A DNA stretch of 64,000 nt from positions 27,691,158 to 27,755,157 of the forward strand of contig CM017564.1 in assembly GCA_007844125.1 (NCBI GenBank), written 5' to 3'. A model generated the notes under the pieces. It did not search any database. It saw only the letters and a program-made list of their open reading frames with translations, and was not told the DNA's origin. This DNA comes from Sinonovacula constricta. Lineage: Eukaryota; Mollusca; Bivalvia; Cardiida; Solecurtidae. The stretch's first letter is position 1. Each line of letters starts with the position of its first letter. Positions 26,801 to 37,600 of this stretch are shown here, piece by piece. The position numbers and the translations under genes were made by a program.

Positions 26801-27757
26801 CAAAAGAGAGTCTGCCACTAGACAGCACATTTTCCTGCAAACAGTATTTAGTACACGGAATGCTTATAACATGTGACCAAACATGCCCATCTTCAAGAAA
26901 ACACAATAAAGGCTGGCTAAACAGTTATATCTGAGACCTATTTACGGAGAATCAGGCTATGTTGAGTTAAACCGCATGACTCAAAACTGATTGGACATTT
27001 TCAAGAAAATACACTTGTGTTACAATTCTTTCAGTTATAATTGAACCGTTGTTATCATGTCCATTTATTATAATTTATTTAGTGGAGGAAGACCCTGTGT
27101 CTGGATGAACTACAGACGCTCCACAGTTCAGCAAGAAGACCTCTCCACACCAAGACCACCAGGAACTAATTCTAGCAACTATAACTGCTCGGTCATACCC
27201 CTCAACATCGCATACCTGGCAACATATGATATGTGGAGAATGACTGGCTACAAAATTACTTGGCAAGAAAAACCAACATACTGCTGTTCCGTTGGGCAAC
27301 TTCTACATAAGAAAGAAACCATTTCCAGTGTTTTGAACTCTGCTGTGTGAGGTAAACGGGTAAAAAGTAAGATACTCCAAGTAGTTTATTTACATGACAT
27401 TTTAAATACCTGCGGAACTTTATTTTTTCTTCACTTTTGGTGCCAGGGCACACTGTCGTAGTCTATTGTATTGTGATATACATAGTGTTGTAGAATAAAA
27501 AGCAGAGGTGGGTATGAGGGTGAATTTCATTGTTAAACGAGGGAAGTGTGTATCATATTTGCTGGTAGTTCAGTTGGTACATTATCCGGTAAGTATGTTT
27601 GGAAAGGTATGTCGTTCGAATCCAAGTGGAGACTCACTCTTACCGATTCTGATACTTATATTAAATAATATTTTATATTTTTAGTTTTAGTTACCTTGAT
27701 ATTTATGTACTCCATGGTATAAGCAGATGGCTTTTCGGCTCCAAAAACAGTCCCCAT
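20646..27757 (-). CDS. P2: family copy lacking exon 5 (732 aa predicted)
   Basis: Exons: 27757-27695, 26714-26612, 26171-26089, 24645-22929, 20878-20646 (2199 nt, in frame). It starts MGTVFGAEKPSAYTMEYINI and so keeps the myristoylation context. The coiled coil has six 46-aa units. The exon encoding the first half of the C-terminal domain, including the NASRLG strand, is missing: intron sequence that flanks exon 5 in P1 is joined directly here (near 22695). Because exon 5 is phase 1 to 1, exon 4 still joins exon 6 in frame, giving RRQRTG then SPAVAVIVLHHK. The product would carry half a domain. It could be a dominant-negative or adaptor-like paralog, or an early pseudogene. No stop or frameshift was seen. 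The promoter at 29936-30277 has intact proximal ISRE and kappaB sites. Confidence 0.75.
22458..22655 (+). repeat. Dispersed repeat family II copy in P2 intron
   Basis: GCGAGGTTGGAGCGCTCCAC again, followed by GACTGACCGTT and CTCGTCTCTGTGTT. It is the duplicate of the copy at 8987. Confidence 0.65.
22929..24645 (-). CDS. P2 exon 4: coiled-coil exon with six 46-aa units
   Basis: 1717 nt, phase 0 to 1. The acceptor is TTTGTTTCAG and the donor ACAG|GTTAGT. The head (KSSLLQMQSILQSIKTLDFS) and the tail (HLHEQLRRQRTG) match P1. A same-strand ORF in the -1 frame (23304-23774) and several opposite-strand ORFs are by-products of a repeat period divisible by three. Confidence 0.85.
23116..23943 (-). repeat. 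Coding minisatellite in P2: six 138-bp (46-aa) units
   Basis: Units begin LCTKTEYIQSIE or LSTKTEYIKSVE and end KELQAQ or similar, giving 828 bp = 6 x 138. They carry P2-specific variants (LCTKTEY, RLKQQTADNTNS) not found in P1 units, so each gene's array has been amplified or homogenised on its own. Confidence 0.9.
26089..26171 (-). CDS. P2 exon 3
   Basis: 83 nt. The acceptor is TTGGGCATAG and the donor CAG|GTGAGT. It encodes PKQKSKSKGQKNDSGQQYIR and then ETRDSLQ. It is more lysine-rich than P1. Confidence 0.75.
26612..26714 (-). CDS. P2 exon 2
   Basis: 103 nt. The acceptor is TTGTTGTAG and the donor CAAG|GTATTT. It encodes TLLVQMQTAGLGVIETLKFY and a helical remainder ending EEECQ. Confidence 0.8.
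27070..27165 (-). mobile_element. SINE fragment (tRNA-derived, same family as 46389)
   Basis: GTGGAGGAAGACCC..TCTGGATGAACTACAG is the reverse complement of the 3' body of the SINE at 46389-46625. The tRNA head is missing. It lies in P2 intron 1. Confidence 0.5.
27561..27630 (+). repeat. tRNA-like relic in P2 intron 1
   Basis: GCTGGTAGTTCAGTTGGTAC and GTCGTTCGAATCC, at the position homologous to 17252-17320. No complete cloverleaf. Confidence 0.5.
27695..27757 (-). CDS. P2 exon 1: start codon and myristoylation motif
   Basis: 63 nt, 21 codons, phase 0, donor AAG|GTAACT. ATG lies five bases after the acceptor ATTACAG. The context GTVFGA satisfies the consensus (small residue at position 6, none of the forbidden residues at position 3). 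Confidence 0.8.
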
Positions 27758-29935
27758 GTCACCTGTAATTTGAAAATCCTTTACAAATGATTATTTTTAA
27801 GATCCAGGCAATTTGGGGTTCAATACATATTCCATTAAATAAATTTCATTTTATTGTTCTTACAGCGATAATTGAAAGGGAGTATCAATAGTAACCTCTG
27901 AGGATCATTTCAAGCTAACAGATTTGAAAAAGTTCTTAGCAATCATAGACTGAATGTGTCCGGACGGAAATGTGAGCTAATCAAGCTAATTATCGGCGCT
28001 TACAAGCAAGCTAATACTGACAAATATGAATTAAAAAGAAAAGACCAACTCGACAATACGAAGAGGGACTCTGAAGTGTTTATTCTTCCTTCTGGAAAAG
28101 GGATTTCTCCTCCTTCGACAATAATTAAACACTTCGCTATTTCCACCCTTCGCCTTCCCTTTAATGAGTGAAGACGTAATTCACGGTTAGCCCTTGTTTC
28201 GCAAAAGATATTTATACTTCGCCCTTTTTTCTTTACATTATTCATGAATGAGAACAACACTGTTCAATTTTATTTAGTTTGTTATTTAAAACTTTAATTA
28301 TAAATCTACTTGAACGACATTTGAAATAATGCACAAATCACGAAACGGACTTTATGTTTCTTGCAACGGAGTTTTAATATTATGTTTAAAGTATTAAAAA
28401 TCCGAGAAAACACGATTTAATATCTCGTCTAGAGAACGATATCATAGTAAATTAAATTAGTTAAAGTAAAATATGTTTGAGGACCATTTAAAAATATTCA
28501 CAATGCATTTAAAATTATTCACAAAGAGGTGTTCACTTACATAGAGTTAAAGGAATACCACACTCAATATTTAAATGTAGTAGAGCATTTTACGTAGATG
28601 TTCAGTTAAATTGCATTGTAAACGAACTGATGATTAATATAAAGGGCTAATTATCAACCAAGAATAGCCCGTGTGCTATCATCACAATAATTACGGCTGG
28701 CAACCATCAATTAATGATCACACTTTTGTTGCATTGTTGTGCAATTATGAAATAACTACATACTCCAAATTTTCATGAGTGTGAAAACCTTATTAAATTA
28801 TGGGCAACAAAATACGTATGCCAAAAAGTAGTAATAGTAAAAACCTTGCAACAGCGGAGTTTCATTAAAATATAGAATTAATAAAATTCACATAATCCTT
28901 TATACTTTTTTATAAATAATAAAAGGAAACTCACTCACAATTTAGTTTTTTAATATGAATGTGTAACATTCCTGTATTAATATAGATTTTATTCGATAAT
29001 CTAGATTATAACTATTTTATTTCAACACATATTTATATGTAGGTACCTTTGCATTTAAACCAAGGAATAGCCGTAGAAATAATTAGAAATAAATTAACAA
29101 TTATACTTTTGTTACTTTTGCTACATTTAAGATTTAAGGGAAAAGTATAACTCATAAACTTGTAACAGAAGATGTGTGTTATTGAGCAATGGGCGGTGTA
29201 GGGTTCTCTTCTGGGCGAAGCGTGATTGATCAGGGCTAGAGCGAAGTGTGAAAAGGACGAAGATAAGATTGGTCTGAAAACATTGAAATGGTCCCATTTG
29301 TTTGTGAAAAAAGATATATATAACTATATCTTTCTTTGACATGAACTCAAAGCGGCAGCTGAAGTCTAGAGCTCTTATGAAAGTACAAATATATATTGTC
29401 CAAAAAGCTGAAACATTCAAAATAATTTGTTTTATAGTAAAATCTGCTTAAAACTTCTGATTACTGTCCGACGCCGTAGTCGCTTATTTTGAGGAAATCG
29501 ATAAAATGAAACCGTTCTGTTTTCGACCACTTTACATATACTGCAGTACTTCGGCGTTTTTCGTTTTTTTTTTTCTTTCTTTAATTAACTTTCCATGTTT
29601 CTCGATGTTTGTGTTGTAAGCGCTGATAAAATTTCTGCTATGCGCCAGAAATGAAATCAGCGCGAGTGCGCATGCGCATTTGGAGAATACTCAAGGGCAC
29701 ACAACTTAGTTATCGGACGAGCATATAGAGCTTTTAACATGGGCGCAGTTTGCCCGTTAAAGGACATAATGTTTTTTTATATTATTTAACTTGCTTTTCA
29801 CGTAAATATGTATTCGTTATAATCACCCTCAATTAACCACAGTCTTCTCCCTGCGTGCCAGATTATCCTTTTAGGAACAAGCGAAAAAAGGGAAAGTATG
29901 CAGTCATATCGATGACTGGTCACTTAAATTGACAC

Positions 29936-30277
29936 TATATATATTATACAAATGTCTTAATGTTTATGTAAGGTCATCCAATACTGGCAATCAATAATTT
30001 TCCTACTTTCGATTTCGATGCGCCCAAGAAGGATGGATGTCGAAAATGTATGTATTTGTAGATCTTTTTCACATTCTAAAAACTGCCACAGACATGACAT
30101 TGCTGTCATATGGTCATTTAGTATCAACTGACAAGTCAAAGCATTACTTGACAATAATGGTAAACTGTTTTACCTGGATGTGTTGTCCTTTCGCAGTGAC
30201 CTTATGGAAGGCGTTGAATCAAAGGGACATAACTCTTGGGTTTTCGGAAATCCCCGCATTTCTCATCAAAAACGAAA
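29936..30277 (-). promoter_or_regulatory. P2 promoter: TATA, proximal ISRE, kappaB, distal ISRE-like
   Basis: Minus strand: TATA-like TATATATA at about 29944-29936; perfect GAAATCGAAA at 30007-30016 (63 bp upstream); perfect GGGGATTTCC at 30246-30255; a one-mismatch ISRE ending in CGAAAGTA at 30268-30277. The block GGGCGCAGTTTGCCC (29742) is also shared with the P1 upstream region (17885). P2 exon 1 is about 2.2 kb away; unrelated sequence (27950-29720) separates them compared with P1. Confidence 0.65.
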
Positions 30278-30764
30278 GTAGATTTTTGCATTTGTTTCGA
30301 TTGTCGGGTTTTTACATTTCTTTCCTAAATCGATATCTTTTATACACTATGTTGTCCATTATGTCAATTGTAAGTCCCACACGGCCCAAAACTCGTTTAA
30401 ATGGTCAATGTTATTAATTAGGACACGGAATGTCTCTAATCTGTAATACCTACATTTGTCAGGTAGATCAGTTTGATAGAAAATATATATGCCTTATTTT
30501 ATTAACTTACTTGCATACTGGTTTGGGAGAATTTCGATGTTGAATTACCATCAAAGTTACAATGTTTTAAAAGTATGACCGCTAAAGAAGATTTACCATT
30601 TGGAACACATGTGCTTTATATTCTATAACATCACTTCGGTAAATCGGCAAATTTTTAATAAGAATAAATGTCCTATGAGCATTGCAACATATACCAAACT
30701 CCGAACAGGCACAGAACAAAGGTATTTCACATGCAAGCCAAGCGAAAAGTAAGAACAAATTTGT

Positions 30765-30877
30765 GATGAGTCATTTAACGAAAAGAGCAAACCCGACAGT
30801 TACCGCCTTGGAACGGTCAGTCGGCAATATGGACCGACTGGGGTGCTTAAACCGGTTTTACAGAGCTTCAACCTCGC
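30765..30877 (-). repeat. Dispersed repeat family II copy (minus)
   Basis: Reverse complement of the 8987 family: it ends CTTCAACCTCGC and includes CAGTTACCGCCTTGGAACGG. A shorter piece lies at 36471-36505. Confidence 0.55.
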
Positions 30878-32129
30878 ACCTCCTGACGAGTTTCTCAAAT
30901 GCAAGCAATGGGAAGAAAAACGATCTATTTGAAAACAAAATGTCCAAGCGCTGATAGTTTCTATAAGTTATGACGAAAGTAGTGACGTCATTGAAAAATA
31001 ATGTCCACATAGTGTTTAGAAAAGAATATGGTATTATTTCAATTTGAAAAACTAGACAAAATGGTTGACTATAAAAGAAATTAACTTTCTGAATCATGAA
31101 CATGACCAGAGACGAATAAATAGTTGTAGCATTCTATTTATGTGAAGATGGAATTGAAGAACCAACGTCCAATGTCCATCAAAGGAAATTTAAGGATTAA
31201 ACTAAATGAGAAATACCTTAAAAGTCGTGCATCTGATTATTTTCCTAATTGCGGCTGAAATAAAAAACAGAAGTGTATCCATATTTCTGTTTTTAAGGTA
31301 TATAAACTTATTTATACTTATTACACACTTAACAATATCTAAAAAGGAAACAAACACGTATGTGCATATCAGTTAACATAAAATACTGACAAGTAGCTGG
31401 GAAGAATAGAAATCACTTAGAAGTAGGTTTTTGACATTTATTGGATAAATCTAATATTAAAAGACGTGTTGTGATCAGACTTAAAAGTAATGGGTGCACT
31501 GTCATCAGCCTGGGCGAAGAATCGTGTTTGGAAAAATAAATTGTCGAATTGTATAAGCTGTTAAAAATTCTGGCCTGATGTATGTAAGTTGTGCATTGCT
31601 TTTATGGCCAAATCATGTTAGAAGACCTTTTGTCAATGTCATATTTATAGAGATACTATGAATAAAATGGTCCAAAAACATGCATCAACAAAAAGCATTG
31701 AATACTCAACCTTTATTAGGTTTATCCCATTGTACTGAATTTCATTATAGTAAAGCAACGTTAACAGTATAGACAATTCATGGGATACTGTTACTTACCC
31801 CAAACTGTGTATTGTTCTACAATAATACATTCACAAGGCTACACAGGATAAAAGGAATGTACAAAGTTAACCCACACAATACGGCAAAGTAGACCTACAT
31901 CAAGGCCTACTATGGGAAAGTTGGTACTGCACTTCAAGCCAACTGTTTTTTTCTGTGTAATCCAGACACTACACAGTCACGGTTTCATACCAATTCCTTT
32001 CTCAGTTCATACTTACACGAAAGTCTGTCCTTGTTTTACTGAGGGAATTGTTTATACTTATAAAAGCAATAATATGTATATTTGGCATCATTTGTGCAAA
32101 AATGAATTGAGTATACGTGTAACTTGTAT

Positions 32130-32319
32130 GGGACACTTGTGTGGGACGTCCTTAAACGCCATGATAGAAGACGCCAAGCACGCAACATCCATGAACTTAG
32201 AGCGGTTTGTTTGAGGAATGGAAAATGGGACATGAAATATGTTCTTTCAATACATTGCGTCAGTGAGGTGTCGTTGCAGGACAGTCATCAAAGCAGATGG
32301 TGGGCATACAAGATATTGA
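32130..32319 (+). pseudogene. Tc1/mariner-type transposase, C-terminal relic
   Basis: WDVLKRHDRRRQARNIHELR (from 32142) fits the conserved C-terminal region of Tc1-like DDE transposases. After a frame change the sequence ends VIKADGGHTRY-stop (to 32319), the typical terminus of that family. The frameshift and the absence of the catalytic part mark it as dead. Confidence 0.7.
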
Positions 32320-32864
32320 GTTGTTGTTTTAGACTTGTTTCATCGAGGGTATCTACAAATCAGTCCAAATATGTCTTTTATTTTGCAAATTTAAATTCAT
32401 TATTTCTACAAGAAAATTAAACAAATCCATTGTTCTAAAAGGGTTTTCTATTTGGATTAGTTTATCTGCACTTCTTTGGTACAAAACTAAAGAAATTGGA
32501 GTGGCAACTTAGAAAAGTTGTTGATTGTATATATATTTACAGTAGGTATATTTCATGTCCTGATATATCGGTTCTCTATCTGTATTACTGCGATATATAA
32601 GACAGCAGACATAGAAATTAAAAATTCAAATCGTTAAATTATATATTATTAAAGAAAACAATAAATAGAATTTACATTTTAACCATGTGGGTATTCATTT
32701 CAGTTATATAACGTTTAAAAGTCTGCGTTATATTCGCTCCTCCGAATGCTCACGCATTGCCATGGTAGATGTGTAATACTACACCCACAACTTACAAGGC
32801 CTGCATAGTCAATATATCTATTCGCATTACGTTCCAAGCTTTTTTGTGTAGTTTTAATATGCAT

Positions 32865-33300
32865 TGCTCCAGGAACAATGTTTATGTTATGCTTCAATTT
32901 ATTTTCTCCACCACGTGCTTTGCTGTAATTTCACACTGGGACAGGAACAATGTTTATGTTACGGTGTTTATTCTTTTCACTACAACGTGTTTTGCTGTAA
33001 TTTTCCACTGCGACAGGAACACTGTTTATGTTGCGGCGTTATTTCTTTTCACTACCATGTGTTTTGCTGTAATTTTCCATTGCGACCGGAACCCTGTTTA
33101 TGTTGCGGCGTTATTTATTTTCACTACCACGTGCTTTGCTGTAATTTTACATTGCGACAGAAACAATGTTTATGTTATACTGTAATTTCTTTTCACTACC
33201 ACGTGTTTTGCTGTAATTTTACATTGCGACAGGAACAATGTTTATGTTATACTGTAATTTCTTTTTTCTCTACCGCGTGTTTTGCTGTAATTTTGATTTG
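32865..33300. repeat. 72-bp minisatellite, about six units
   Basis: The word AGGAACAATG or a variant recurs at 32871, 32943, 33015, 33087, 33159 and 33231, spaced exactly 72 bp. Because 72 is divisible by 3, two overlapping plus-strand frames stay open (32769-33185 and 32864-33373). Neither has splice or family support, so coding is doubtful. Confidence 0.85.
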
Positions 33301-34387
33301 GGCGATTGTAGTTTGTAGGTCCAAGACTCTGTTCAGTTTAACCGCTTTAATGGTGTTCACTTCTTCTCGGTAATCCAGCATACAAATTTATAACAGTGAC
33401 AATTACAATTTCTATTAACACGGGTTCCTGTATAACGTCGGAAATCCAACTTTACCACTTAGGTTGCCAAATCTTTACTTCCAAGTTAGTGGCTTCCCAT
33501 GGATAAAGTCCTATCGGGAATTGCACCGATGGCAACACAACCAGCCAAACAAAATTAAAGTTTACATAATCATTTTTACAAGTTGACACTTTATCATGTC
33601 ACATGACTCCCCAAATCCAGAATTCTTGTCTTAAAATGAGAAGAAAAATATGTGGCTGATTGCATTATTGACAAAATATTACAAAAACTTCTGAAAACCC
33701 TGTATTATAATCATGGAGTTTTAACATAATATAGAAATACAATAAGACAAATTTAACACTGAAAACTAAGTTGATAAATAAAGTCAACAGTAACGAGTAG
33801 CCCAGTGACTTAATAAGAAAGAGATGTGAAAAACATTGTGCTAACAATAACACCATAAAGCTTAAGCAAGACCTTAAGGATTAAAGCGACATGCCATTTA
33901 GCTGGCTTGTGTTTTAAAGACACTGTAGCACAATAACTAACAATATTACAAATGTGCTTTTTTGTGTTTTATGTCCTAAGAAAATTACGCAAGAAAATAC
34001 ACTTAAATCATATTAACCAATTTCAAACAGCAAAGACACTACTTAAAATCTGAAGATGTGTAATAAAAACAGCTTTAGCTATTAACCTATATTTTAGAAA
34101 AATAAACTGCATTTATGTGATACACTATAAAAAAACAAAAGGGTTATTATAATAAAATATAATAAAAAATACTGCTAAAAGAATACATGACAGTAATCAT
34201 CATAATCTCATCAATTTCATACTAGTAAACTTAAAAATATAATATGGTTTATGCAAAAATCCACACTTAACTTTTTACATAGTAATGTATAATATGATAT
34301 CACCGTTACACATGATTGCTACATGTACACTCAAACCAACAACTGTAAAGTAGTTGGTAAACTTTGTTAGAACCACTGATGCTCACA

Positions 34388-34621
34388 TTACTGTAAGAGT
34401 TCTTTTTGAAAGATCCTGTATTTTAAGAACTCAAAAATCTTCTTTAGTGCTATTTCATTCATATCGCAAGTGGTAAATCCCTTGTTCAGGAAGGAATGCC
34501 ATGTCAAATATTCCTCCAAGTTGTTTGTACTCCGGTGACATCAGGACTCTGTCACTAGACTGGTTTGGAAGGGCATGCTTCGCCTTGTGGTGCAGAACTA
34601 TAACAACAACGTCAGGGCTAC
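34388..34621 (-). CDS. P3 exon 6 with +1 frameshift
   Basis: 234 nt against 233 in P1 and P2. The acceptor is TCATGTTCAG. It encodes SPDVVVIVLHHKAKHALPNQ and SPEYKQLGGIFDMAFLPEQG, then loses frame where the other copies read YPC. The remaining codons are intact in the +1 frame up to LLQ-stop. Confidence 0.8.
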
Positions 34622-37600
34622 CTGAACATGAGAACAAATTTTGGTAAGTGCAAATATTTACACATTATAAAAGCATAACAATAAAATATCACTTTATTGA
34701 AGACGGGTTAAGTGATTACGAGAAAAAACACAATCTGAAAAGTGGACAAGATATTAATTAAAGGTATTGAATGCATTAGTTTCAAAATCATAGTACAAAA
34801 GTTATATTTAATATACCAAAACCTACTGTTCAAGTTCATTGTACCAATAAACCAAAACTGACATCGAATGTACACATGTAAACTTTTTTTGAGGACAAAG
34901 TGGGATATTTTCACTTGCAAAGTGGGAGATTTGTTAATTTCACATTAACAACGCAGGAAGTTATCTGTTATCCAAGTAGGGAGATTTCTGAAAATGTGTA
35001 AAACACCCCTCATTTTCAAATAATTTTAAATCTGAAAAAAGGAAGACTTCCTCCAAAAGCAGGAGAGTTCAAATGTATGCGTATGCACCAATACTGTATA
35101 TCAAAACATACAGTATAATTATTGCTATACCAAACTGGACTATATGTATAATATTTACCAATATACTCAAACCTACATTACATTAATCTACATACTAAAA
35201 TTCTACTCTGTATTCGCCAATATCCCTAAAACTTGGTAACCACCCTCTCACTCAGTTACCGTTCTGTATTCTCACATTTACTGCTGCAACTGGATCACAC
35301 CGTTGCATTGAGAATTATCCAGCCGAACATTTTTTCTTACTAAGAGTGTAAGTCAGACCATAAGAAAATATTGGTATATAAATGTAGAGTTGGTATATAA
35401 ATGTAGTATATAAATGCATGTTTTAGTATATATATGTAGGTTTGAATATATAAATGTAGATTTTGTTATATAAATGTAGGCTTTGGTATTTAAATGTGGG
35501 TTTTGATATATATAGATTTTGATATATAAATGTAGGTTTTGATATATAAATGTAGGTTTTGATATATAAATAAAGATTTTGGTATATAAATGTAGGTTTT
35601 GGGTATATAAATATAGATTTTGGTTTATAAATGTGTTTGGTATATTAATGTAGGTTTCGATGTATTAATTTAGATTTGGTATATAAATGTAGGTTTTAGT
35701 ATTTACAATATAGCTGTTATGATATAGATGTAAGTTTCGGTATATAAATATAGATTTTGGTATATAAATGAAGGTTTTTGTATATAAATGTAGATTTTGT
35801 CAGTGGATATTTCTAAGAAATAGGATAATGGGGCTTATGCTTATTGGAGCTGCACGTCTATTCTACACTTAGTGAATAAATTAAAGACAATAAAAGAAAA
35901 TAAGTTTAAAGGGAGAGAATTAATTAGAATTTAAAATTTAAACAAATCAAGTTACAGACTCATTTTTATATGTATTGTTTTAAAAGAATGTTTAAACATT
36001 AAAACTGTGTAATAGACTTTTACTGTTAAAATTTATAATTTGATATAATCTCGAGGAGGTGGAAATTGCCTTGTTTAAATACTCTAGGAATTTGTTTTTG
36101 GTAGTGTTTAAAACCAAAACTGTTATTAACAAGAAATATGACAAAGTTCTATGAGTACTACAACATGTATTAAAATTTGAAAATGCATAGGACAAAGGCA
36201 TAAATGTGAATTTTGTCTGAGGCCATAGTGGGAGATTTTCTCTGACGAAGTGTGAGATTTGTTATTTTCATATAAACAAAGAAGGAAATTTTTTGTAGGG
36301 AGATTTTTTGGAAATGTGTAAAACACCCTTCATTTCCAAATGATTTTGAATATTAAACGTGGGAATCTACCTCCAAAAATGGGAGGGTTTGACATGTATG
36401 CAAATGTATTCACATGCCAAAGTCAAAGTTGAAGTAACAGCAAATCTGTGACATTAAACAAAATAAAGCAAACCCAACAGTTATCGCCTTAGAATGGTCA
36501 GCCTTAAATTGGCGCACTTCTTCAAGGGGTTTCTCAAATTCAAGCGTTGGAAACAAAAACAGATCTACATGAAACAAAACTGTCCCAATTATGAGGTATT
36601 CTTTGAGCTTAGTTATGATGTTAATCAAAAAGAAAGTAGTGACAAAATTAATAATAATGTCCACAATGTATTTGGGGTCAATTAATATTATTTCTATTCG
36701 AAAAAACCTACACAAACTTCTTTATTGTAAATAAAACTAAATATCTGAATCAGGGACAAAATAACCAGACAGGTGTAAATGGTTGTAACATCCTGTTCAT
36801 GTGTAGATAAAATTGAAGTACCAAAGTCTCATGTGTTTCAAAAGGAAAATACGCCATCTCTTAACAAAATATTGCTTTTCAAGAATTACTCTAGATGAAC
36901 ATTTTTAGGTTAAAAACACGTTTAAAAGATTTCCTGAGCAGGATAAATGTTAGTACAAATAATACTAAATCCTACATAATATCAACTAATGATGCAAAAC
37001 AAAGTAATGTATATATACGCGTATACGTGTACCAAAACTTGCATTTACTAAGACCTATAGAAGAAACAATATACTAAAGTCAACATGGTAAGTATTTATA
37101 TATCAAAGCCTACATTGTCAGTATCAAAGCCTACATTTATATACAAAAATCACATTAAATATCAAAGACTACATTGTAAGAACCAAACGCTACATTTATA
37201 TTCAAAACACACATTTATATATCAAAGCCTACATTGTAAGTGCCAAAGCCTACATATAGCAAAACTTACATTTATATACTAAAGCCAGCATTTATTCACA
37301 AAAACCTATATTTATATACCAAAACCTAAATTTATATACCCAAACCTACAATTAAATACCAAATCCTACATTGCAAGCATCAAAAAACCCACGTTTATAT
37401 ACCAAAACCAACATTTATATACCAAAACCTATATTTATATACCAAAGCATATAATGTAAAACAAAACCTACATTTATATACCAAAGCATATAATGTAATA
37501 CCAAAACCTACATTTATATACCAAAGCCTACACTGTAGGAACAAAAACCTACATTTATATACCAAAACCTACATTTATATACCAAAACCTATATTTATAT

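Larger units (their letters stand above)
30290..34387. other. P2/P3 intergenic region
   Basis: No supported host gene. It contains dispersed repeat II (30765-30877), a Tc1-like transposase relic (32130-32319) and a 72-bp minisatellite (32865-33300). Confidence 0.6.

Noticed and set aside
31912..32214. 100-codon ORF starting MGKLVLHFK
   Set aside because: It overlaps the Tc1 relic in another frame and has no support despite the Met-Gly start.
37085..37282. 65-codon ORF with repeated KPT
   Set aside because: Translation of the 20-bp intronic minisatellite.
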